Assembly: GCA_002373375.1 (NCBI GenBank)
Contig: DFLE01000012.1
Span: forward strand, 31,110 to 52,937
Source: Prevotellaceae bacterium UBA3627
GTDB lineage: Bacteria; Bacteroidota; Bacteroidia; Bacteroidales; Bacteroidaceae
DNA length: 21,828 nt
Direction: 5' to 3'
In this document: positions 7,518-15,193 of the stretch, piece by piece
Layout: each line of letters starts with the position of its first letter
How positions within the stretch are numbered: position 1 is the first letter of the stretch
Translations under genes and position numbers: made by a program
The notes under the pieces: generated by a model
What the model was told of the DNA's origin: nothing
Databases searched by the model: none
What the model saw: only the letters and a program-made list of their open reading frames with translations

Positions 7518-9641
7518 CTATGCAGATTTAATATTTTTTAGTATATCGCGTGTACTTTGTGATATTATAATGTCTCTTTCAGCGTCTTCTATATGGTACT
7601 TATTTAATAGAGCCTTGTCCTCCTCCATACTGTCAGCAAACAGCGTGACAATGTCTTTGCGTACATTGTCATCAGAGTTGTCAGCGAAAGCCTTGAGTAT
7701 GTCTATAGCCTTCACCACATCATTATTCGCAAGGTGTGCATACGCGGCGTTAAGACACACGCTGAGTGTTTTTCCTGCCCCCTCTATTTTCATCATCCGG
7801 TCTGCCGTTTTCTGTGCCTGTTCTGCCTTCTCCGCATATAACAGTGTCCATGTAAGACAGTTCATAATGTCAATATTATCCGGATGTTCAAAGTCCATAC
7901 GGTACATCTCATTGACCACATCAGCGGCTTTCCCTGCCATAACCATAGCCATACAGTAGTTCAATATATATGACAAGCTGTCTGGCTGCAGCGTATGTAA
8001 GGCATCATAGTATGAAGCGGCTTTATCATATTCACCGTTCTGATAATGTGCCTTCGCCAGACTGCGCAGACACATTTTATTACCCGGCTTTATCTCCAGA
8101 CACCTATTATATAATGTTATGGCTACCGGATAGTCGTTTGTCAGCAACTTAAGTTCAGCATGACAATAGTGTCTGTCAAAAGACTCTTTATCGTCAAAAC
8201 GGTTTAGCAACCGGGCTACGGTATTACGTACCGGCATCTCCTTGTCTTTCTTGATAAGATAGACACAAAGGTCACGCTTCTCCTCATCACTTATATGCGT
8301 TGCCGCAGCAATACCTATAAGGCACATATTGAGTTCGCTGAAAGGATTATACATCTTCTCAGCCAACGGACACAGACGGTAGAAACGATAAAGGTCTTGC
8401 ATATAGAGCAAACGCAACAACGACGGATTCTGCATATTGTCGTCATCACCATGCATGCCTAATGGTCCCAGCTCTCCGTTCTCCATCATCTGACGTGCAT
8501 TCTCTGGTATGTGACTAATGGCAGAAGACAAGCCTATGACAAAAGAATACTTGTCCGACTCACAGAACGGTCCACGCTCTGTTATACGTTCAGCAAACTT
8601 AGTCTTGGCAGTTTGTATTGCCTCCTCCGGCAAGTCCGGATGGTTGCTATAGAAAGGTACAAACCAGTTTACATACTTTCTGAAGAACGGTATTCGTTTC
8701 ATCTGACTGAAACCCGAGAAGAAAATATCAGAACCGTTCTTCTGCATGTTTATTATTCTGTTTACGCTCTTTTCCAGAGAGTCAAGGTTAGCATTCTCCG
8801 CCTCCGGGTCATACGCATCACCATTGTCCTTGCGCTCACTAAAACCTTTGTCTGTTATCTCAAACGGCTGGTTACGCATGATATTCGGCATGATTTTGTT
8901 TTGTATCTCCCGCGCATCCTTATCAACGTTGGCACACATATTCATTTGCATGAATATCTCTGTGACATTCCCCAGTCGTTCCTCTCCCTCAGGTGTCAGG
9001 TTATCCAATACCAGCCGGCGTACAGATGTCATCTCATCACCGCTTACGCGACTCAAAGCCAACAGACACCCTATATAAGCACGCTGCCTTACCGTTTCCT
9101 TTCTGTTATCGTGATATATGTTGGCAAGGCACATTGCCTTGTACTTGTCAAAATGCTCTATTGCTGACAGTGTCAGTGCACTGGTCAACGTGGCCTGTAT
9201 TACTCCATCAACCTGTTGTGATGACAGAAACGTAGCCCATTCCTCTTGTATTGTCTTGTCCCAGTGATATGACGTAAGCAGAGCCATAAATGCGTGATAC
9301 AACGCTTGGTGCCGCTGTGACTCGTCAACAGCATTAAGCATACTGCTCTGCAACATCTCCGTAGAGTTGTCACGCATCAACAACTCTTTCTGCCACACCT
9401 TGACATACGGCATCTCCATAAGTGTGGAGCGTACCTCCAAATCATAACTGATATGACGCAGACGTGCTCGCAGCTCTTCATACAGCGCAGACCTCTGAGG
9501 GTCCTTGCCGCCTCCAAGCATAAAGTCACTCATATACCTGAACTCCGTCTCTATCTCCTCCAGACGGTCATTCCAGTTCTCATTAGGATATGCGAGTGCT
9601 TTTTGTCTAAGTAATTCTATGGTAGATGGTATCGTCGTCAT
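7518..9641 (-). CDS. TPR-repeat protein of unknown function
   Basis: A 707-residue, mostly helical soluble protein without signal peptide. The C-terminal third, about 490-650, has tandem tetratricopeptide-like repeats, seen in segments such as AIALYNRCLEIKPGN-type and EYDKAASYYDALHTLQPDS; these normally bind other proteins. The N-terminal 400 residues are helical but I recognise no domain. The open frame extends to 9677 inside the upstream gene, but the ATG at 9641 (MTTIPSTIELL) lies 4 bases after that gene's TAA, the arrangement expected for translational coupling, so it is chosen. It is the last gene of the maf-lipoprotein-TPR operon, which suggests it acts with the substrate-binding lipoprotein or uses the same regulation; its role is unknown. 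Confidence 0.8.
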   Translation of the reverse strand: MTTIPSTIELLRQKALAYPNENWNDRLEEIETEFRYMSDFMLGGGKDPQRSALYEELRARLRHISYDLEVRSTLMEMPYVKVWQKELLMRDNSTEMLQSSMLNAVDESQRHQALYHAFMALLTSYHWDKTIQEEWATFLSSQQVDGVIQATLTSALTLSAIEHFDKYKAMCLANIYHDNRKETVRQRAYIGCLLALSRVSGDEMTSVRRLVLDNLTPEGEERLGNVTEIFMQMNMCANVDKDAREIQNKIMPNIMRNQPFEITDKGFSERKDNGDAYDPEAENANLDSLEKSVNRIINMQKNGSDIFFSGFSQMKRIPFFRKYVNWFVPFYSNHPDLPEEAIQTAKTKFAERITERGPFCESDKYSFVIGLSSAISHIPENARQMMENGELGPLGMHGDDDNMQNPSLLRLLYMQDLYRFYRLCPLAEKMYNPFSELNMCLIGIAAATHISDEEKRDLCVYLIKKDKEMPVRNTVARLLNRFDDKESFDRHYCHAELKLLTNDYPVAITLYNRCLEIKPGNKMCLRSLAKAHYQNGEYDKAASYYDALHTLQPDSLSYILNYCMAMVMAGKAADVVNEMYRMDFEHPDNIDIMNCLTWTLLYAEKAEQAQKTADRMMKIEGAGKTLSVCLNAAYAHLANNDVVKAIDILKAFADNSDDNVRKDIVTLFADSMEEDKALLNKYHIEDAERDIIISQSTRDILKNIKSA

Positions 9642-9645
9642 ATTC

Positions 9646-10461
9646 TTACCATTGTAGCATCCATAAATAATTGTCACGCCCGTATTTTTCTATAGAATCA
9701 TTGGCTATACTCACAGCCTTGTCAAACAACTGTTGCTGTTTTCTTCTTTCTGCAGATTTCATTGCATTTTTCCTAAACGCAACGACACCACACCGATAAG
9801 GTTTGCCCTGCTTTACAGGAATCTCCTTTGCGCCGTCTTCCATAGCACGGGTGGCAAAAGGTTCTGGCAGCAGCGCCGCATCCACATTGGCGGTCTGCAG
9901 CATCTTAGTGCGAACCGCCAAGTCTTCCACCTGTATAATGAAGGCCTGTTGCTTCTTCCTTCCCAGCGAGTCATTAGCCTGTTGTGCCAACTGGTAAGAC
10001 ATACCGTGCCCATCAGCGGCTATCATTTTGTCACCCATCTGGTCAAAACGCGTCAGACGTGCTTTCTTTGCCGTAAGGAAATGCCACTTCATAGGCAGAC
10101 GCATCCCTTCATACAGCCATCCCTCTTCCACTTTATTCATCTCCGCCATCAACAAGGTGTCTATTACAGCCCCCTCCACCAAAGACATCTCAAGGGCCTT
10201 CCTGCACTCTGACATTGCACGATAACGTCTGAGATGCACCGACACATTCAATGTGTCATATAGTCTCAAACGCTCTGCCACGACAATAGGCAGACAGTCA
10301 AGTGTAGGCATCACCCCAATCTTCAAAGCCGCAGAGTCAAGCCGGTGCAAAGAGTCACGCTCCGCCTTGCTTAAGCGTCGCTGCTCCTCGGCACTGTTAC
10401 CACAGCCTGCTATAGCTGCGCCTATAAGTATAATGGTGATTATGTGTATTATTTGTCTCAT
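9646..10461 (-). CDS. Substrate-binding lipoprotein, NMT1/SsuA-like
   Basis: A 271-residue protein with a type II signal peptide: MRQIIHIITIILIGAAIAGC, with lipid-carrying Cys20, so it is anchored to a membrane facing the periplasm or beyond. The mature part follows the NMT1/THI5 or SsuA type of ABC substrate-binding fold: LKIGVMPTLDCLPIVVAERL at the start, an FDQMGDKMIAADGHG segment, and VDAALLPEPFATRAM, a typical ligand-pocket segment in this family. No permease or ATPase gene is nearby, so its partner is elsewhere or it has another job; the ligand is not predictable. Its ATG overlaps the maf stop by one base (TGATG). A GTG at 10464 could add one residue. Confidence 0.8.
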   Translation of the reverse strand: MRQIIHIITIILIGAAIAGCGNSAEEQRRLSKAERDSLHRLDSAALKIGVMPTLDCLPIVVAERLRLYDTLNVSVHLRRYRAMSECRKALEMSLVEGAVIDTLLMAEMNKVEEGWLYEGMRLPMKWHFLTAKKARLTRFDQMGDKMIAADGHGMSYQLAQQANDSLGRKKQQAFIIQVEDLAVRTKMLQTANVDAALLPEPFATRAMEDGAKEIPVKQGKPYRCGVVAFRKNAMKSAERRKQQQLFDKAVSIANDSIEKYGRDNYLWMLQW

Positions 10462-11036
10462 CACTCTTTCTCAGGAGAAATCTTTCTCAGCTCTTCATAG
10501 ATACGTTGTACCGGCAGTCCCATCACGTTATAATATGAGCCCTTTATACCTGTTATACCTATGTAGCCTATCCATTCCTGTATGCCGTATGCTCCGGCTT
10601 TGTCAAGAGGCTTGTACTTCTCCACATAATAGTTTATCTCTTTATCCGTCAGTTCACGGAACGTCACGTCTGTGCACACTGTGAAATGACGCTGAGCAAC
10701 ATTGGTGGTAAGGCATACGCCGGTATATACCTGATGACTCTTGCCGCTGAGAAACCTCAACATGCTGCAAGCATCAGCATTATCCTTAGGCTTGCCCATA
10801 ACCTTGCCGTCACACACCACTATGGTGTCGGCAGTCAGCACTATGTTGTCATTCCCCTTTAGTTCCTCAGCATACGGTGCAGCCTTCTTCACTGCTATGT
10901 ATTCCGCAATATCCTCGGAAGGCAATGTGTCAGGGTAACTCTCGTCTATACCGTCTATGACAAATACCTTATAGGGAATATCAAGCCCCGCCAGCAACTC
11001 CTGCCGGCGGGGCGAGTTAGAACTTAGTATCAACAT
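10461..11036 (-). CDS. maf: Maf-family nucleoside triphosphate pyrophosphatase
   Basis: Hydrolyses non-canonical or methylated nucleoside triphosphates to monophosphates, cleaning the nucleotide pool. The 191-residue sequence has the whole family pattern: LSSNSPRRQELLAGL at the start, IDESYP, LTADTIVVCDGKVMGKP with the catalytic aspartate, DACSMLRFLSGKSHQVYTGVCL, and KAGAYGIQEWIGYI near the end. It begins the operon with the lipoprotein and TPR genes, which it overlaps or abuts, and lies 122 bases after the malic enzyme stop. I saw no TAnnTTTG promoter in that gap, so it may depend on readthrough from the malic enzyme transcript. Whether it is of the dTTP/UTP (YhdE) or m7GTP (YceF) type is not settled by eye. 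Confidence 0.94.
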   Translation of the reverse strand: MLILSSNSPRRQELLAGLDIPYKVFVIDGIDESYPDTLPSEDIAEYIAVKKAAPYAEELKGNDNIVLTADTIVVCDGKVMGKPKDNADACSMLRFLSGKSHQVYTGVCLTTNVAQRHFTVCTDVTFRELTDKEINYYVEKYKPLDKAGAYGIQEWIGYIGITGIKGSYYNVMGLPVQRIYEELRKISPEKE

Positions 11037-11049
11037 TTTGTTTATTGAT

Positions 11050-11150
11050 TAAGGATGAAAGAATAAGGTTTGCTTGGTTGAGGGATGAGAGAAGAGGGGT
11101 TACTTCCCTCTTCCTTCTTCCTTCCTTCTTCCTTTCTCCTTTCATCCTTA
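11050..11150. repeat. Nested inverted repeats with a 41-base pyrimidine tract
   Basis: Between maf and the malic enzyme gene, TAAGGATGAAAG (11050-11061) is exactly complementary to 11139-11150, and inside it GAAGAGGG (11091-11098) pairs with CCCTCTTC (11106-11113) across a 7-base loop. From 11103 to 11143 the plus strand is pyrimidine only. The structure follows the malic enzyme stop on its transcript, so it may act as a 3' hairpin for that mRNA, but no U-tract terminator is present. Confidence 0.55.
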
Positions 11151-11158
11151 TTCCAAAA

Positions 11159-13444
11159 TTACTTCTTCTTCAGTTTCTCAACATAAGCGTCAATCACTGC
11201 TACGGCTGTGATGTTAACGATGTCGCGTACGCTGGCGTCGAAGTCAGTGAAGTGTATAGGCTTGTTAAGTCCCATCTGGATAGGACCAATCACCTCTGTC
11301 TCTGGTGAGAACTGCTTGATAAGCTTGTATGCAGAGCTTGCAGATGAGAGGTTAGGGAACACCATAGAGTTAACCACCTCATTGTGCAGGCGCAGGAACG
11401 GATACTTCTCGTCGCGGCGCTCGTGGTCAAGAGCCAGGTCAACACTCATCTCACCGTCAATCTTCAGGTCAGGATACTCCTCCTGCAGCTCGCGTACTGC
11501 GTCGCTCACCATCTTAGGACTACCTACGCTGTCTGTACCGAAGTTAGTGTATGATATCATAGCTATACGTGGCTCATCATTGAAGAAGCGGATAGCCTCA
11601 GCTGTCAGACGCGCCACATCCTTAACAGTCTCCTTATCAGGATGACGGTTCACCAATGTGTCAGCTATATAATATGTGCCGCGCTTAGAGTTCAGGATGT
11701 GCATTGTACCGAAGTGCTTGTATGGTGCACGTATGCCTACAATCTCCTGTGCAGCCTGCAGTGTGGTGGCAAACTTAGTGTAAACACCTGTGATGAGAGC
11801 GTCAGCCTCACCTGTCTCAACCATCATCATACCGAAGTAGTTGCGGTCAAACATCTTATCGTTAGCCTCCTCGAAGTTGTAACCCTCACGCTGACGCTTG
11901 TTTGCCAACACCTTAGCGTAGCGCTCACGACGCTCGCACTCGTTGTCATGACGCAGGTTCACAATCTCCACACCCTCAAGGTTCAGGTCAAGCTCTGCAG
12001 CCTTCTTCTGTATCATCTCTGTGTTACCGAGCAGTATTGGTGTGCAGAGACCTTCTTCCTTAGCCTGAACGGCAGCCTTAATCATTGTTGGGTGCAAGCC
12101 CTCGGCGAATACTACGCGCTGTGGATGCTTACGTGCTGTCTCATAGAGGTTCTGTGTAACGCTTGTCTCCTGTCCCATGCGCAGACGCAGGTCACGCTTG
12201 TAAGCGTCCCAGTCGGTAATCTGCTTGCGAGCCACGCCAGAGTCCATGGCAGCCTTAGCTACGGCAGCGCTCACCTCTGTGATAAGACGTGGGTCAACTG
12301 GTTTCGGAATGAAGTAGTCAGGACCGAATGTCAGGTTGTTTACGTTATATACCTTGTTCACCACCTCTGGCACTGGCTGCTTAGCCAGGTCAGCGATAGC
12401 GTGAACGGCAGCAATCTTCATCTCCTCGTTGATAGCCTTGGCATTAACGTCAAGTGCACCACGGAAGATGTAAGGGAAGCCGATAACGTTGTTTATCTGG
12501 TTAGGATAGTCAGAGCGGCCTGTTGACATCAGCACGTCAGGACGGGCTGCCATGGCATCCTCGTATGAAATCTCTGGTACTGGGTTTGCACAAGCGAACA
12601 CGATAGGGTTCTTAGCCATAGAGCGTACCATGTCCTGTGATACCACGTTACCCTTTGAAAGACCGAGGAACACATCAGCGCCCTTCATAGCCTCTTCCAG
12701 TGTGTGAACGTCACGACGGTCTGTAGCGAAGAACTTCTTCTGCTCTGTCAGGTTCTCACGGTCAGAGGTGATGACACCCTTTGAGTCAAGCATGAGGATG
12801 TTCTCACGACGTGCGCCGAGAGCCACATAGAGTTTGGTACACATAATGGCTGCAGCACCTGCACCGCTCACTACTATCTTCACGTCCTCAATCTTCTTGC
12901 CTGCTACCTCAAGGGCATTGAGCAGACCTGCAGACGAGATGATGGCTGTACCGTGCTGGTCATCGTGCATCACTGGGATGTCGAGAGTCTTCTTCAGACG
13001 GTCCTCTATATAGAAACACTCAGGAGCCTTGATATCCTCGAGGTTGATACCACCAAATGTAGGTGCTATCTTCTCTACTGCCTCACAGAACTTCTCTGGG
13101 TCTTTCTCATCAACCTCTATATCGAATACGTCAACACCGCCGTATATCTTGAAGAGCAGTCCTTTACCCTCCATCACAGGCTTACCTGACATAGCGCCTA
13201 TGTCGCCGAGTCCGAGCACTGCGGTGCCGTTAGATATCACAGCCACAAGGTTACCCTTGTCGGTGTACTTGTAAACAGAATCTGGTGTCTCCTGAATTTC
13301 CAGACAAGGATATGCCACGCCTGGCGAATAAGCCAGTGACAGGTCAGTCTGGGTGCGGTAAGGCTTGGTAGGCATTACCTCGATTTTACCTGGGCGGCCG
13401 TTCTCATGATATTGCAGTGCGGCCTCTTTCGTAATTTTTGCCAT
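11159..13444 (-). CDS. maeB: NADP-type malic enzyme with phosphotransacetylase-like domain (MaeB)
   Basis: Oxidatively decarboxylates malate to pyruvate with reduction of NAD(P)+, linking the C4-acid pool to pyruvate. The 761-residue length is that of the MaeB hybrid type. Visible parts: the malic N-domain with LAYSPGVAYPCLEI (38-50) and GTAVLGLGDIGAMSGKPVMEGK (73-94); HDDQHGTAIIS (160-170) with metal- and substrate-binding residues; the dinucleotide fold VVSGAGAAAI (191-200); then from about residue 441 (RVVFAEGLHP) a phosphotransacetylase-like domain, which in relatives is regulatory (acetyl-CoA sensing) and not catalytic. It has its own promoter at 13508-13539. Cofactor choice between NAD and NADP is not certain from the sequence. 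Confidence 0.96.
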   Translation of the reverse strand: MAKITKEAALQYHENGRPGKIEVMPTKPYRTQTDLSLAYSPGVAYPCLEIQETPDSVYKYTDKGNLVAVISNGTAVLGLGDIGAMSGKPVMEGKGLLFKIYGGVDVFDIEVDEKDPEKFCEAVEKIAPTFGGINLEDIKAPECFYIEDRLKKTLDIPVMHDDQHGTAIISSAGLLNALEVAGKKIEDVKIVVSGAGAAAIMCTKLYVALGARRENILMLDSKGVITSDRENLTEQKKFFATDRRDVHTLEEAMKGADVFLGLSKGNVVSQDMVRSMAKNPIVFACANPVPEISYEDAMAARPDVLMSTGRSDYPNQINNVIGFPYIFRGALDVNAKAINEEMKIAAVHAIADLAKQPVPEVVNKVYNVNNLTFGPDYFIPKPVDPRLITEVSAAVAKAAMDSGVARKQITDWDAYKRDLRLRMGQETSVTQNLYETARKHPQRVVFAEGLHPTMIKAAVQAKEEGLCTPILLGNTEMIQKKAAELDLNLEGVEIVNLRHDNECERRERYAKVLANKRQREGYNFEEANDKMFDRNYFGMMMVETGEADALITGVYTKFATTLQAAQEIVGIRAPYKHFGTMHILNSKRGTYYIADTLVNRHPDKETVKDVARLTAEAIRFFNDEPRIAMISYTNFGTDSVGSPKMVSDAVRELQEEYPDLKIDGEMSVDLALDHERRDEKYPFLRLHNEVVNSMVFPNLSSASSAYKLIKQFSPETEVIGPIQMGLNKPIHFTDFDASVRDIVNITAVAVIDAYVEKLKKK

Positions 13445-13507
13445 TGTGTTTATCTTTATATAATGATTATATTTTACCCTAAAAAGCTATTTTTTTCGTA
13501 AATCGTA

Positions 13508-13539
13508 CAAAATTACTATTTTTTTCCCAAACAGCCAAA
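13508..13539 (-). promoter_or_regulatory. maeB promoter
   Basis: On the minus strand TTTG (13536-13539) is followed after 20 bases by TAATTTTG (13508-13515), a full Bacteroidota promoter. The predicted leader to the ATG at 13444 is about 55-60 bases and A/T rich. Confidence 0.7.
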
Positions 13540-13590
13540 TTTATAGGACAAAAACAATCATATCTTGTTTTTCTTTAATATCTTATCTGT

Positions 13591-13669
13591 CATCTGTCAC
13601 CGGCAAATGATATCACACTGTAAACTTGCGTATTATATTGGTGACAGATGGTTCCTCATCTGTCACCAA
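13591..13669. repeat. 13-bp perfect inverted repeat plus a third half-site
   Basis: TTGGTGACAGATG (13638-13650) is exactly complementary to 13657-13669 with a 6-base loop; a third copy of the half-site, CATCTGTCACC, stands at 13591-13601. The hairpin is downstream of the pheC-like gene on its transcript and upstream of the maeB promoter, so it could end or protect the pheC-like mRNA; the U tract expected of an intrinsic terminator is missing. Confidence 0.6.
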
Positions 13670-13712
13670 CCCTTCACTTACCATTCCTTGTCTGTACTAA
13701 GCATTCTCCTTA

Positions 13713-14534
13713 TCACCATGCATAAACAAGTTTGTACTTTTCATGTAACTCACGCAGTGTGCCGTCCTTCTTCATCTGCTGTATGGTCGCATTTACCATC
13801 TGCAGCAAGTCTTCCTGTCCTTTACGCATCAACACTCCTATCTCGCCGTGGGTAAACGGCTCATTCAGCAACGGCGCGGCAAGCCGTGAGTCTGTCTGGA
13901 CATAATAAGGAGCCTCCGTTATCTCTGTAATCATCACATCTGCCTCTCCTTCTGCCACGAGCGACGGTATCTCCTCATTCTTCTGATGAACGATGATGGT
14001 GGCATGTGTAAGGTTTTCATTGGCAAACTTCTCATTCAAGCCTCCAGGATTAACCATCACGCGCACCTCTGGCTTGTCTATATCTGCCAACGACGTGTAT
14101 CGCTCTGCCTCTGAGGCTCTGCATAGGATTGTCTTGCCGTTAGCCAGATAGCCCTCGCTCATCAGCATCGTCTCCCGTCGCGCCTCCGTGATAGTTATAC
14201 CACCGATGGCGATGTCAAACATCTGCGGCTCTGCCAGCACATCGGCAGTCAGCGTAGGCCAGGATGTCTTGACGAACTCTACATTGACACCCAGTCTGGC
14301 TGCTATCTCCCTACCCATCTCTATGCCAAAGCCCCAGTACGTCCCATCTGGCTCACAGAATGACAGCGGACGATAGTCCCCCGTTGTGCCGATAAGGATT
14401 GTGCCGCGATTTTTTATCCTCGCAATCGTAGCTTGCTCTGCGGAAGCATCCTCATCAGAAGAACAGGATGCAAAACTTGAAGTCCCACAAATGATAAGGA
14501 CTACTATCAGCAAAAATGGTTTTAGTTGTTTCAT
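13713..14534 (-). CDS. PheC-like periplasmic lipoprotein (cyclohexadienyl dehydratase family)
   Basis: A 273-residue SBP_bac_3-fold protein with a lipoprotein signal: hydrophobic stretch 6-19, lipobox SFASC, lipid-carrying Cys24. Common annotation would be an amino-acid ABC transporter binding protein, but the pattern follows cyclohexadienyl dehydratase (PheC), which converts prephenate or arogenate to phenylpyruvate or phenylalanine: TTGDYRPLSF (50-59), TSWPTL (90-95), FDIAIGGITIT (106-116), NGKTILC (132-138), VMVNPGGLNEKFANENL (159-175) and ADVMITEITEA (198-208), where E207 is placed like the catalytic acid of that family. No transporter genes adjoin. It may equally be a binding protein close to the common ancestor. 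It is transcribed alone; I saw no convincing promoter between 14535 and 14640. Confidence 0.8.
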   Translation of the reverse strand: MKQLKPFLLIVVLIICGTSSFASCSSDEDASAEQATIARIKNRGTILIGTTGDYRPLSFCEPDGTYWGFGIEMGREIAARLGVNVEFVKTSWPTLTADVLAEPQMFDIAIGGITITEARRETMLMSEGYLANGKTILCRASEAERYTSLADIDKPEVRVMVNPGGLNEKFANENLTHATIIVHQKNEEIPSLVAEGEADVMITEITEAPYYVQTDSRLAAPLLNEPFTHGEIGVLMRKGQEDLLQMVNATIQQMKKDGTLRELHEKYKLVYAW

Positions 14535-14640
14535 ATATCTGATATTATTAATACACGTGAGTATTTTACCTATATACGGGTATCGTCTTTCCTCCCTAAC
14601 CCTGTCTAAATAACGTCGTTGTCGAGAAAATAGTATTCAC
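14535..14640. other. Upstream region of the pheC-like gene, no consensus promoter
   Basis: No TAnnTTTG element is seen on the minus strand here. The only notable structure is a small dyad, AATAC-N6-GTATT at 14550-14565, 16 bases upstream of the start codon, which could be an operator or chance. The 659-base gap from 14535 to 15193 otherwise holds the terminator, hairpin cluster, promoter and leader listed separately. Confidence 0.4.
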
Positions 14641-14684
14641 ACAAAAGAAAAAGCCAGCCGCACCGTTTGATGGAGTGACTGGCT
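14641..14684 (-). terminator. Intrinsic terminator with no adjacent upstream gene
   Basis: Read on the minus strand, AGCCAG (14679-14684) pairs with CTGGCT (14652-14657) around a 21-base loop that can pair further, and is followed by a U-rich run (TTTTTCTTTTGT). That is a good minus-strand terminator. The nearest minus-strand gene that could use it, the CobW-type gene, ends at 18520, with the whole accessory island between. Confidence 0.65.
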
Positions 14685-14700
14685 ATTATGTTTTTATTAT

Positions 14701-14829
14701 GCTCCTTCGGAGCAGAAATCATGGAAAATCATCAGGACAATCTTGGAGCCTGTCGGCTCTGAAATATTTCTGGCTCATAGAGCCTGAGATTATCAAAAAG
14801 ATTCTTAATGGATTTCTGCCCGTTAGGGC
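14701..14829. repeat. Cluster of four small hairpins (BIME/REP-like), copy 1
   Basis: Four short perfect stems: GCTCC-TTC-GGAGC (14701-14713), GAGCC-TGTC-GGCTC (14746-14759), GGCTC-ATA-GAGCC (14772-14784) and GCCC-GTTA-GGGC (14818-14829). The first two are followed by GAAAT and the last two are preceded by ATTTCT or TTTCT, so the units lie in opposite orientations as in bacterial interspersed mosaic elements. Bases 14725-14766 recur at 17940-17982 with one extra base and one substitution. No transposase gene of the REP-associated type is in the window. Confidence 0.65.
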
Positions 14830-14939
14830 ACAAAACAAATATAGTTAATAGAATATTTAATCACATGGGGATTTATGGACAAGCAATTGTCTTTCGTAAT
14901 TACCCTGGTAGGTTTAGCTTATTTTAACGAGACTTTTGC

Positions 14940-14969
14940 TTTGACTTTCGTAGAATATTTGTAACTTTG
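14940..14969 (+). promoter_or_regulatory. Promoter of the HNH-AlbA_2 operon with overlapping dyad
   Basis: TTTG (14940-14943), 18 bases, then TAACTTTG (14962-14969) gives a Bacteroidota promoter pointing at the HNH gene. A dyad ACTTTG-N5-CAAAGT (14964-14980) overlaps the -7 element and start point, where a repressor could bind. The start codon at 15194 is about 220 bases further, leaving an unusually long leader that has only ORFs of a few codons. Confidence 0.6.
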
Positions 14970-15193
14970 CTTCACAAAGTAAGCATAAACAATATTGTAT
15001 ATTAAGGAATATGTGCTACAACTAATAAAATATTAACAATCACAAAGCGATTGCCAATGAAATAAAAGAAACGTAACGTTAACATCCTTAACACGACTGT
15101 GTATCGGAATTAGCACTTCACAATAAACTCTTTGTCGCAGTCAAATCATCGGATGCTCACGTACCTTCTTATATAGGTCCAATAGAATAAACG

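Noticed and set aside
8511..9167. 218-codon plus-strand frame opposite the TPR gene
   Set aside because: Antisense to a coupled operon gene; Tyr/Leu/Arg-rich shadow without motifs.
11642..12526. 294-codon open frame on the plus strand inside maeB
   Set aside because: It is fully antisense to a certain malic enzyme gene, is rich in Cys, Leu, His and Val as expected of a shadow frame, and shows no recognisable motif or promoter.
14535..15193. tRNA or rRNA gene in the largest gaps
   Set aside because: No cloverleaf with a T-loop GTTCRA and no rRNA sequence was seen in this gap or in 17788-18519.
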